Shown in pieces: positions 53,086-60,306 of a DNA stretch of 64,000 nt. Origin of the DNA: CAVVNN01 sp963838035 (GTDB lineage Bacteria > Actinomycetota > Thermoleophilia > Solirubrobacterales > 70-9); the NCBI GenBank assembly GCA_963838035.1, contig CAWIPM010000003.1, positions 186,001 to 250,000 of the forward strand, written 5' to 3'. The first letter of the stretch is position 1, and the number at the start of each line of letters is the position of its first letter. The translations under genes were made by a program, and so were the position numbers. The notes beneath the pieces were generated by a model. That model was not told the DNA's origin and searched no databases. It saw nothing but the letters and a program-made list of their open reading frames with translations.

Positions 53086-55854
53086 TCACTTGCCACTCCC
53101 ACTATTGCCGGTCGCAGCAAATGCTCGCGCTTGCGCCCGGTTGTGGTTGGATTTGCGGTGATGCTTGCCTTTGTGGTGGCTCTGGCGGTGACGGTGCTTC
53201 GCTACACACCGCACCTGGCCGTGGCGGGTGACCCGTCGCTTGCCTTTCGCGCATTGAAGATGCGGTGCCCCGTTGCCTCCGCTGACGTTGCTTTCCGTAG
53301 TGAAGTTCGGAGATGTCGGCGGCGAGGTTGCGGGCGGACGACACGCTTCAGGGGAGAGGCATTTCGATGGCGGATGGTAAGCATGGAAGCCTCCGTCGAC
53401 CCGTGCGTCATAGATGTCCCCGATTCCATCGGTATCTTCGGGAACCAGGCTCGAGCTGGTGCCAAAGGCGATATCGCGGCCGGAGGCGCTTATAACCGCG
53501 CTACCAGGGCCGTGCGGTTCCACTCCATCTGAGATCAAGCTGATGCAGCCACCAGCTTCCGTGCATGTACCGTAGCCATCTTCCTCCCACTCATACACAT
53601 CGCACCCTCGCGATTCTCCGTGTTCGCAAGCCGGTTCGGCACCTTCATTGGTGTCGTGGGACACCAGAGGAGCGGCGGTGTTGAAGATGACGACGGCGCC
53701 ATCCGCCGCCATCGAGCGGCTTTCGTCTTCCGCTAGTACGTTGCCTCCGAGTGTGCCTCCTTGGGCGAATAGCGCCGGGAAGGTGTCGTCATTACCATTT
53801 CCATCGTTACCGTTGCGGCCAAACGAGACGCGCTTGAGCTGACCTGAAGGGAAGTCGTAGCGATAGACGTCCTTGACATTGTCGGTGTCTCCAGGTTCAA
53901 GGCGGCCGTAGCTGCTGAATAGGAGGTCTTTACCGTTCGGCGTAAAAGCCGATTCCCCACCCCGTCCGCCAAGCCACAGATTGTCATCGTTTTCGGCCCC
54001 TGAGGCAAACGTTCCGATAAACCCTTCGAGGTTGGCGGGACAGGCCTGGTCAGCGACGGCGAGGGCTTTGGTCACCTGGTGATTGCCTTCCGGTTTCGGC
54101 GGTTTGTTGCTGCCAGAAAGACCGGGAGCGGAACAGAGCTCGGTGACAAATTTGGTATCTCCGCTCAGGGTGTCATATACATATACGTTGTTGGCACCAG
54201 CAACGGCCCTCTGGCTCAGGCTGTTTTCTTCCATCGTCAGAACCGCCGGAGACTCGAATGCGACATGGGAACCATCGGCGGATACTCGGATAACGCCCTG
54301 ATTCTGACTTCCACCTTCGGTTTCGACACCCTCCTCTCCTAGGTCAGCCCCTTCGCCCGCGGTGTGGTCGGTGTTCGTTTCGCCGGCCGACGCCTGAACG
54401 AGTTCGACCAACTGGCCACCTTCATCGAGCTTTGCCATATAGAGGTCATTGGTGTTGTCGGTGTCAGAGTTGACCAGCGGCTGAGTAGTGGTAAACCAAA
54501 CGCGGCGCCCGTCTTCTGAAATGCCGTCGAAGAGCGGCGTAGTCGGAAGCGCCGTGGCGCATGGATGTCCCGATGTGCACTCGGAAGACAACGGTACGTT
54601 GAGCTGAACGGGGGCAGCTTCCCCTGTGCGTGCGAAGAGCGCGAATGGATTTGGCGTTCCTTCGCCGCAGTTTGCCCCGGCAGCATTTTCAATCGGATCC
54701 CAGTAGACGATCGTGGCGCCGTCAGCCGAGACGTTCCTTGCAGGATTCCGGCCCTGCCCGTCTTCGACGTCCATCTGACAGCCACCACCAACGCCGCCGC
54801 CGTTGGTGAGCCCCAATGGAACCTCAGAGACAAGTCGCATAGTTGGACTTGGGCCATCGGCGCCGGCCACTTCATAAATCCGGGTGTAGTTGGAGCTGAA
54901 GCCATTTCCGTGCTCGGGACGCGGGTCTTCTGCGAACGGCAAGTCGCGCGAGGCTGTGAGAATAAAGAGCCGGGACAGATCGGTGGATTCCGCGTACACG
55001 TTCATGAAATAATAGAAAGTGCGCGGTGTACCTTCTTCGAGAGTGATCGTGGGGCTAGCGTGGAAGTTGTAACTGTCTTCCGGCAGTCCTAGGCCATTGG
55101 CAAAACCCATGGAGAGGAATCCGCTTTTCTGTCCGACTCGACCTTCTTCGTTGTTGAAGCCGGGCATCTCCGCAAAGAGCCAGCGATCCAATTCTGGCCC
55201 ATAATTCTCCATCAGCACCGGCTGCAAACTGGGGGGGCCGAGACGTTTCGATATGACCGCCTGCGTCGACCATCCCGATCCGGAACGATGCGCAAGATAC
55301 GGTATGGCGAGTTCGTTCTGCACCGCGTTCGCGAACGCACCCTCAGAGAAATAGAGCACACGTTCGCCTCCTGGAGCAAATGACATCGCTTGGAAGGCCT
55401 CGCCTCCGTCCTTTTCGTTCGGAGTCATCTTCTCGTACGCGCGACAATCGGGAAGAGAGGTCGAATGGTTTTCTTCGCGGAGCGTGCTGCCGGGGGGGCC
55501 GTTGGGACAATCTTCAGCTGCGCGTTCTTCGGCGGCTGATCGTTCCGTGGTGAATGTCTGATCGGCGGTCTTCGTTTCGCCATACGCGTTCGACGCTTCC
55601 AGCTGATAGTGGTAGGTCGTATTCGGCTGAAGGCCAGTGAAGGTGCCGCTCACCGATTCGAAGGTGTTACTGACCGAGAGCGTGCCTGCGGCTGCTCCAC
55701 CGGCGTAATTGGAATCTTCGCCAAACTTTATGGTGTAGTTGCTGAACTGGCCGTTCGGGTTGAGTTCCGCTTTAAGAGTAACAACCGATCGGACCAACCG
55801 TTTGTGTGGTGAAGTTGCGAACCGACACAGGTTGGAGCGAGTCGAAGGTTTCAT
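53086..55854 (-). CDS. Fn3/TolB-like propeller protein, family B (copy 1; downstream part of an A-B protein)
   Basis: 922 codons, of which the first ~20 are out-of-frame sequence overlapping the end of A1. Family sequence begins at VVTLKAELNPNGQFSNYTI, exactly where A1 leaves off. An Fn3-like repeat, a Cys-bounded SLPDCRAYEKM segment and a TolB-like propeller follow (VSADGSHVAFES, FTPNGKDLLFSS, MAADGAVVIFNT). It ends in a tail with VTRHGQVRCVAKHRHRQS and more His/Lys. Removing one base near 55790 fuses it to A1 to give a protein of about 1,748 residues. Confidence 0.75.
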   Translation of the reverse strand: MKPSTRSNLCRFATSPHKRLVRSVVTLKAELNPNGQFSNYTIKFGEDSNYAGGAAAGTLSVSNTFESVSGTFTGLQPNTTYHYQLEASNAYGETKTADQTFTTERSAAEERAAEDCPNGPPGSTLREENHSTSLPDCRAYEKMTPNEKDGGEAFQAMSFAPGGERVLYFSEGAFANAVQNELAIPYLAHRSGSGWSTQAVISKRLGPPSLQPVLMENYGPELDRWLFAEMPGFNNEEGRVGQKSGFLSMGFANGLGLPEDSYNFHASPTITLEEGTPRTFYYFMNVYAESTDLSRLFILTASRDLPFAEDPRPEHGNGFSSNYTRIYEVAGADGPSPTMRLVSEVPLGLTNGGGVGGGCQMDVEDGQGRNPARNVSADGATIVYWDPIENAAGANCGEGTPNPFALFARTGEAAPVQLNVPLSSECTSGHPCATALPTTPLFDGISEDGRRVWFTTTQPLVNSDTDNTNDLYMAKLDEGGQLVELVQASAGETNTDHTAGEGADLGEEGVETEGGSQNQGVIRVSADGSHVAFESPAVLTMEENSLSQRAVAGANNVYVYDTLSGDTKFVTELCSAPGLSGSNKPPKPEGNHQVTKALAVADQACPANLEGFIGTFASGAENDDNLWLGGRGGESAFTPNGKDLLFSSYGRLEPGDTDNVKDVYRYDFPSGQLKRVSFGRNGNDGNGNDDTFPALFAQGGTLGGNVLAEDESRSMAADGAVVIFNTAAPLVSHDTNEGAEPACEHGESRGCDVYEWEEDGYGTCTEAGGCISLISDGVEPHGPGSAVISASGRDIAFGTSSSLVPEDTDGIGDIYDARVDGGFHAYHPPSKCLSPEACRPPATSPPTSPNFTTESNVSGGNGAPHLQCAKGKRRVTRHGQVRCVAKHRHRQSHHKGKHHRKSNHNRAQARAFAATGNSGSGK

Positions 55855-58330
55855 TGCCGCCGTAAGTCACACAGACTTCAGATGGTTGGGCTTCGTTGCA
55901 GTGACTTTCACCAACCGCGCGGAAGTGATACGTGGTTCCCGGCGTCAGAGAGGAGATCGACGCTATCACTGCATCATCTTCGGCGACAAGACCGAGGTCC
56001 GTGGAATTCGTGGCAATGGTATGGGGACTGGAAAACCCACCTTCATGTTCAAAGGAATTCTGATCCACATATTCGAAGTGGTATCCGGTATCGAAGCCCT
56101 CAGGGTTGACGACGGCGTGAAGGGTAGCGGTGGCGGGCTCGATATTGGTGACTTCCTCTTCCTTCACCACAGAGGGGCCTGGTTCCGGCAGGGAACTAAC
56201 CGCTATGTGACTGCCTTCCGGGGCAGACGCTGTCGAGTACAGTTTTCCAGCTGCCGAATCGATGGCGATCCCCTGAGGGCTGCTGACCTGGTCGGAGTTG
56301 AACGCGGCATAGAGGATGCCGGTCGGTTTGAATGCCCGGAACGTCTTTCCGTTTGAGTTGCTGGTGAACAGATCGCCGCTGGAGTCGACTGCAATATGTC
56401 GTGGTGCTCCGGAGGTGCTATAGGACTGGAGCACTTCGCCAAGTGGGCCAAGGCGCTCCAGCAGCGCGGCACCGCCTTCGACGATAGTGGCGGTCGAGCC
56501 AGCGGAGGCCGTCATCTGTGGAAGGTTCGCGCTGGCGAGGGACCCGAGGAAGTCAACTTCCGCGGTCGGCCACCAACGTTCGGTCACAGGTCCGTTTTGG
56601 ACTTCCCGCGCGTACTCGTGCACGCTGACGCCCCCTGCGCCGATCGTTGACAGCGCTTCCAGGGCTGTCTGAATCTCGCTTGCTCGCGCGTCCGATTCAA
56701 GCGGTGCGGTCGTTTGGCCTTTGAAGGTCAGGGTATAGGTACCATGGCCTTCTTTGCCTTCGCCGGGTTTGACTACTTCCTGAACCTCGTTGATGGGGGT
56801 TGCATTGGCATAGACGTGGCCCGATGGATCCACAGCCAAGGAACTGACGAACTGGGCTCCAGGGACTTCGAGTTCGCCCTTATAGCTGCCGTCGGGTTCG
56901 AATTCCTGAATCCGTTCGAAGTCACCAACGTAGACAGTCCCATCGGGACCAATGGCGATCGAACCCTGCCCATCTTGGAACCAGCTCTGCCGATTGGAGA
57001 TTTGGCGAAAGAAACCCGGGCCGCTACCGGGCACCCCGGCCCCGCAAGTGTCCCCTGCAGAGATGTCTGCTGTCGTACACAGGTTGGCGTGAGTTGTCTT
57101 GTCGACTTCCCCACCGAACATCAGCTCGAATTCGCCGTCGGGACCGTATTTTTGGATGCGGCCGTTGCGCTGGTCGACGACGTATACATCGCCATAGGAG
57201 CCAGAGCTCGAATCATTGTTAACGGCTATTTCGTCGCTGTAGTTGAGCTGTCCCGGTGCTGGGCCGCCTACAGACTCACCCGATTGGCCAGTCCCTTCTT
57301 CGGCTTCTGCGCCCAGGCAGAAGGTGGTGCAGGTCTCGACCACTCCGGCTCCTTCCTGAGGGGTCGTGATCGAGGCTTCTGATGGAGTACCACCGCTGAG
57401 GCTGACGTTGGTAGTCGAAATCTTGCGGACGTTGGTATCGGCGTACCTACCTTCGAAGGTGATGAGATATTCGCCGGCGCCGGACCCGTCTTCCACCGAA
57501 ACATTGCCGGAACCGATATTGGGTAGGTTTTCGAGCGCTTCTTGGACGCTTCCGCTGCCCGAGGCTGGGGCGTTAAAGGGTATGTCGACCGTTTTAGCGC
57601 TGCTCCGCCCAGGCTCGGCGCTTTCGAAGCTCAGCGTGAAATCGCCGCCGGTGGCTTGGACGGTCAGCCTCTGTCGCTCGTTGGTAGGGACGTTTCCGGG
57701 ACCGGCGGCGACAGCCAGCGCCGCACCGGCTACGGAGGAGAATGCCGGATGGCTGAGTTTGATTTCTGTGTGATTGATGCTTCGAATCTCGTCATTGGCG
57801 GGGATCCCAGGCCCGGTGATGATTTTCCCTCCACCGAAATATCCGGTGTTGAAAGAGCCGTTTGTGGTGGTGACATTGGTGATCGAGTTGGAGCCAGCGG
57901 TAACATCGCCGGTGCCGGATGCGGCTCCGGGGACGATGCCCCAGCCGAAGGCTTGAACGAATGCCCCAGCCGGAGTGAACTGGGTGACGCGGTCCAGGTT
58001 CGCTCCCTCAAGTGCATAGAGATCGCTGTTTTCCTTCGTACTGATCGCCAGACCGTTGAGGTTTGCCATCCCGGCGGGGAGAAGGTATTCGGGATATTCG
58101 TTGGCTCCTCCGATACGGGTGTCTGCCGAGGCAGTGGCGGCAAGGAAGACGAGTGTGGCGAGTATCGCTAGCAGGCTCCCCGCGTAGGCGGGTCCTCGCC
58201 CGGGCGAGCGCGCACCACTCCTGTCGGCGTCCACAGTTGCACCACGGATGGCGAAAGCACGGCGGACGGAGCCGAGGCGGCTGTCTTGGCCCGAAGTCGA
58301 TCCCGCGGACGATGCCCGTGCGTCTCTCAC
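55772..58330 (-). CDS. NHL/Ig/Fn3 secreted protein, family A (copy 1; upstream part of an A-B protein)
   Basis: 852 codons from GTG 58330. A ~48-residue N-terminal extension precedes the signal peptide (about 50-69, LLAILATLVFLAATASA). NHL-type blades (SLAVDPSGHVYANA, HIAVDSSGDLFTSNSNG, VYVVDQRNGRIQKYG) alternate with two copies of a ~95-residue beta domain (FTLSF/YTLTF, EALxxxxTIGAGxVSV). The final Fn3-like segment runs TATLHAVVNPEGFDTGYHF to RNFTTQTVGP, then an abrupt GCYS and stop, caused by an indel at about 55786-55795. Located outside the cell; role unknown. Leader ORF stop overlaps its GTG (GTGA). Confidence 0.8.
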   Translation of the reverse strand: MRDARASSAGSTSGQDSRLGSVRRAFAIRGATVDADRSGARSPGRGPAYAGSLLAILATLVFLAATASADTRIGGANEYPEYLLPAGMANLNGLAISTKENSDLYALEGANLDRVTQFTPAGAFVQAFGWGIVPGAASGTGDVTAGSNSITNVTTTNGSFNTGYFGGGKIITGPGIPANDEIRSINHTEIKLSHPAFSSVAGAALAVAAGPGNVPTNERQRLTVQATGGDFTLSFESAEPGRSSAKTVDIPFNAPASGSGSVQEALENLPNIGSGNVSVEDGSGAGEYLITFEGRYADTNVRKISTTNVSLSGGTPSEASITTPQEGAGVVETCTTFCLGAEAEEGTGQSGESVGGPAPGQLNYSDEIAVNNDSSSGSYGDVYVVDQRNGRIQKYGPDGEFELMFGGEVDKTTHANLCTTADISAGDTCGAGVPGSGPGFFRQISNRQSWFQDGQGSIAIGPDGTVYVGDFERIQEFEPDGSYKGELEVPGAQFVSSLAVDPSGHVYANATPINEVQEVVKPGEGKEGHGTYTLTFKGQTTAPLESDARASEIQTALEALSTIGAGGVSVHEYAREVQNGPVTERWWPTAEVDFLGSLASANLPQMTASAGSTATIVEGGAALLERLGPLGEVLQSYSTSGAPRHIAVDSSGDLFTSNSNGKTFRAFKPTGILYAAFNSDQVSSPQGIAIDSAAGKLYSTASAPEGSHIAVSSLPEPGPSVVKEEEVTNIEPATATLHAVVNPEGFDTGYHFEYVDQNSFEHEGGFSSPHTIATNSTDLGLVAEDDAVIASISSLTPGTTYHFRAVGESHCNEAQPSEVCVTYGGNETFDSLQPVSVRNFTTQTVGPIGCYS

Positions 58331-58500
58331 TTAAATGTTCCTTTCATTTGCGGGCGCGGTGGTGCTGCAGGGACGCCGGCAACCTCCGTCGACCGGATAT
58401 GAGGCCGGGTTGCGAGAGGTCGAAGATTGGACAGGGGTCGACCTATGGCACTCAGTTCTGCTTTGGCCATCAGGGTGCCGGCTGCCACTGGCAATTCCAA
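58327..58500 (-). CDS. Candidate leader peptide upstream of A copy 1
   Basis: A 57-codon ORF (TTG at 58500; ATG at 58470 gives 47 residues, MAKAELSAIGRP). Its stop TGA (58327-58329) overlaps the GTG start of A as GTGA. An agaggagag stretch at 58509-58517 lies 8 bases before the TTG, identical to copy 2. Only the first ~16 residues are shared with copy 2; the rest falls in an insertion specific to this copy. Real translation is uncertain. Confidence 0.35.
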   Translation of the reverse strand: MELPVAAGTLMAKAELSAIGRPLSNLRPLATRPHIRSTEVAGVPAAPPRPQMKGTFK

Positions 58501-58656
58501 TGCGACTGCTCTCCTCTGTCCCTTGGCCGCCTTGCTTCCGCCCTGACCCCTGCATTCTGTGGGATCTCCTGACCGGGCTCGGTCAGCCGATTAATCTCTC
58601 CGCCTTTTGGAACGACGCCGCTTCCCAAAGTTGCGGCAATCTGACTCTCAAAGGCA
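58331..58656 (-). promoter_or_regulatory. Conserved 5' leader of A copy 1
   Basis: About 325 nt, the counterpart of 49212-49439. The shared core (roughly 58443-58640) keeps the ccgcaactttgggaagcgg hairpin, the ATCGG...CCGGT stem and a TCAGGG...CCCTGA pairing. A ~100 nt block next to the start codon is present only in this copy. Conserved sequence outside any long ORF suggests cis regulation. Confidence 0.5.
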
Positions 58657-58662
58657 AGTCAA

Positions 58663-58691
58663 ATAAGAACATAAACGCACCTCGCTGTCAA
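58663..58691 (-). promoter_or_regulatory. Promoter of cassette copy 1 (-35 TTGACA, -10 TCTTAT)
   Basis: Minus-strand TTGACA (58691-58686), a 17 bp spacer and TCTTAT (58668-58663). The -35, the spacer and much of the -10 match the promoter of cassette copy 2. Expected start site is near 58656. Confidence 0.65.
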
Positions 58692-58770
58692 GTTATCAAT
58701 TACAGGCACTGGCAGAACTGGCTTGTATAAAGGGTTTCAGGGGTCTACAAAGAGGGGGAAATGGCCTTAT

Positions 58771-58783
58771 CGGCGTACCGCGA
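58771..58783. promoter_or_regulatory. Operator-like site CGGCGTACCGCGA upstream of cassette copy 1
   Basis: Near-palindrome centred on TAC, about 80 bp before the copy-1 -35, at the same relative position as gcGGCGTACCTCGCG before copy 2. Function is inferred from position and recurrence only. Confidence 0.35.
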
Positions 58784-58849
58784 CAAGGTTGGCCCCCTGG
58801 AGGAGGAGAATTCACAGTCGTACCCCTCTGGCTCTCCCACCGAGAAGAA

Positions 58850-58886
58850 ACGGCCCGGAAGAGGCGGGAAGACCTCTCCGGGCCGT
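58850..58886 (-). terminator. Strong hairpin, terminator-like for leftward transcription
   Basis: Arms 58850-58864 and 58873-58886 pair as ACGGCCCGGAAGAGG with CCTCTCCGGGCCGT, with one bulged base and an 8-nt loop. Read leftward the stem is followed by a T-rich stretch (tttcttctc), as expected for an intrinsic terminator. It would end leftward read-through before the cassette copy 1 promoter. Confidence 0.5.
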
Positions 58887-59024
58887 AACGCTTGTGTCGA
58901 ATGGGATCCCCGCAGCACAGGGACGCACTGGGAGGAATCCGGACTGGCGTATTGGAACACAATCCTACCGATTCGTCAAGTCTGAAGCAGATCTTGGCTC
59001 TGCAGCTGACGAACGGGACCATTT

Positions 59025-59037
59025 TCGCGTACCGCGA
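59025..59037. promoter_or_regulatory. Perfect palindrome TCGCGTACCGCGA
   Basis: Five-base arms TCGCG/CGCGA around TAC. It lies 121 bp before the DUF2600 start and about 340 bp before the cassette copy 1 promoter, and shares its core with the sites at 58771 and 49611. Possible operator for a shared regulator, e.g. the nearby double-TetR protein (inference). Confidence 0.35.
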
Positions 59038-59158
59038 GCAGGTCGGCCTCAGTCGGGTTTGGAAGGAGAGCTCAAGGCCTTCTCTCGGCGATGCAATCGA
59101 AACATTGGCGGATTCGGTAGCTACGCCCGACATCCGGCGCGGCTATGGTCGTGCGGCA

Positions 59159-60250
59159 ATGGGCCGAGAGCGGAGGCGCGAGGGGGAGCGGACATCGAGA
59201 CTCGCGGTGGCGCGGCTGATCCCCGCCCTGGCCACCTACCGGCTCAGTGTCCTGCCGAAAGCGCGAGCCGAGCTGCGGCACTGGGAGGCACGTGCTGAGG
59301 CGATCCCCGACCTGGCTCTGCGCGAGGCGGCGCTGGCGGGGGTGCGAGACAAGGGCAGCAACACCGAGGCCGTCGCCGTCTTCGCGCTCTGCGCGCCGCG
59401 GGCACGGCGCCGGGGCGCGCTGCGGGCGATCGCCGCGCTGCAGACGGCGGTCGACTACCTGGACGGGCTGGAAGAGCGGGCGGGGGCGGAGCCGCTGGCG
59501 GGCGCGCCGGCGCTGCAGGAGGCGCTGATCGACGCCCTCGGGCCAGAGGGCGCCGCAACGGCCGACCGGTACCGGCTCCATCCCCAGGGCGAGGACGGCG
59601 GCTACCTGGCCGAGCTGGTCGCCACCTGCCGGCGGGAGCTGGCAACGCTGCCGGGACTGGAAGCGGTGCGGGCGGTGGCCGAATGCGCCGCGCGGCGCTG
59701 CGGCGAGGGACAGGCCCACACTCACGCCGCCGCGGCCGGCGAGGCCGGCCCGCTGCGCGCCTGGGCCGAGCGGCTCGAGCGGCCGTCAGGCTACGAATGG
59801 TGGGAGGCGGCGGCGGGCGCCAGCTCCTCCGTCGCGCTCCACGCTCTGATCGCCGCGGCGGCCGATCCTCGCACCACCGCAGCGGAGGCCGAACGGATCG
59901 ACGCCGCCTACTTTCCGCCGATCGGGGCGCTGACGGTGCTGCTCGACGACCTCGTCGACCGGGCGGAGGACGCCGGCAGAGGCGAGCACAACTACATGTC
60001 CTGCTACGCAGGCGGCGAGGAGGCGGGCGAGCGCCTCGCCCTGATCGCCGCGCGCGCCGAAGCGGCGATCGCCCTGCTCCGCCACCGCGGGCTTCACGCC
60101 GCAATCCTCGCCGGCGTCGCCGGCTTCTACCTGGCCTCGATCGACGACGCCGACGTCTACGCGGCCCCGATCCACCGCAGCCTGACGACGGCGCTCGGCC
60201 CCGCGACGCGCCTGGTGGTCGCTACCAGGAGGCTCTGGGGCGAAAGATGA
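59159..60250 (+). CDS. DUF2600 family protein, tetraprenyl-beta-curcumene synthase (YtpB)-like
   Basis: 363 residues from ATG 59159; the frame upstream to 58892 lacks family character. The all-helical protein carries two Asp-rich motifs expected for this large-terpene synthase group: DYLDGLEER (about 98) and LLDDLVDRAEDAGRGEHNY (about 262-280). The tail LHAAILAGVAGFYLAS is also typical. YtpB-type enzymes cyclise C30-C35 linear isoprenoids after pyrophosphate loss. No other isoprenoid gene is beside it. It converges with the double-TetR gene (56 bp). Confidence 0.85.
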   Translation: MGRERRREGERTSRLAVARLIPALATYRLSVLPKARAELRHWEARAEAIPDLALREAALAGVRDKGSNTEAVAVFALCAPRARRRGALRAIAALQTAVDYLDGLEERAGAEPLAGAPALQEALIDALGPEGAATADRYRLHPQGEDGGYLAELVATCRRELATLPGLEAVRAVAECAARRCGEGQAHTHAAAAGEAGPLRAWAERLERPSGYEWWEAAAGASSSVALHALIAAAADPRTTAAEAERIDAAYFPPIGALTVLLDDLVDRAEDAGRGEHNYMSCYAGGEEAGERLALIAARAEAAIALLRHRGLHAAILAGVAGFYLASIDDADVYAAPIHRSLTTALGPATRLVVATRRLWGER

Positions 60251-60306
60251 GGATGGCGCCGCCCATGGCGGCAGTCCCCCGGCCTGCCGCCTGAGCCTGG
60301 TGCGGG

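Larger units (their letters stand above)
58692..59158. other. Intergenic region upstream of cassette copy 1 and of the DUF2600 gene
   Basis: 467 bp without a credible gene; short open frames here lack ribosome-binding sites and family features. Its first ~100 bp align with sequence upstream of the copy-2 promoter (TGGCTTG, AGGGT, CTACAA, then the TACC palindrome), and CACTGGGAGG recurs at 58925 and 49667. It also holds two palindromic sites and a strong hairpin listed separately, and should contain the rightward promoter of the DUF2600 gene. Confidence 0.5.
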
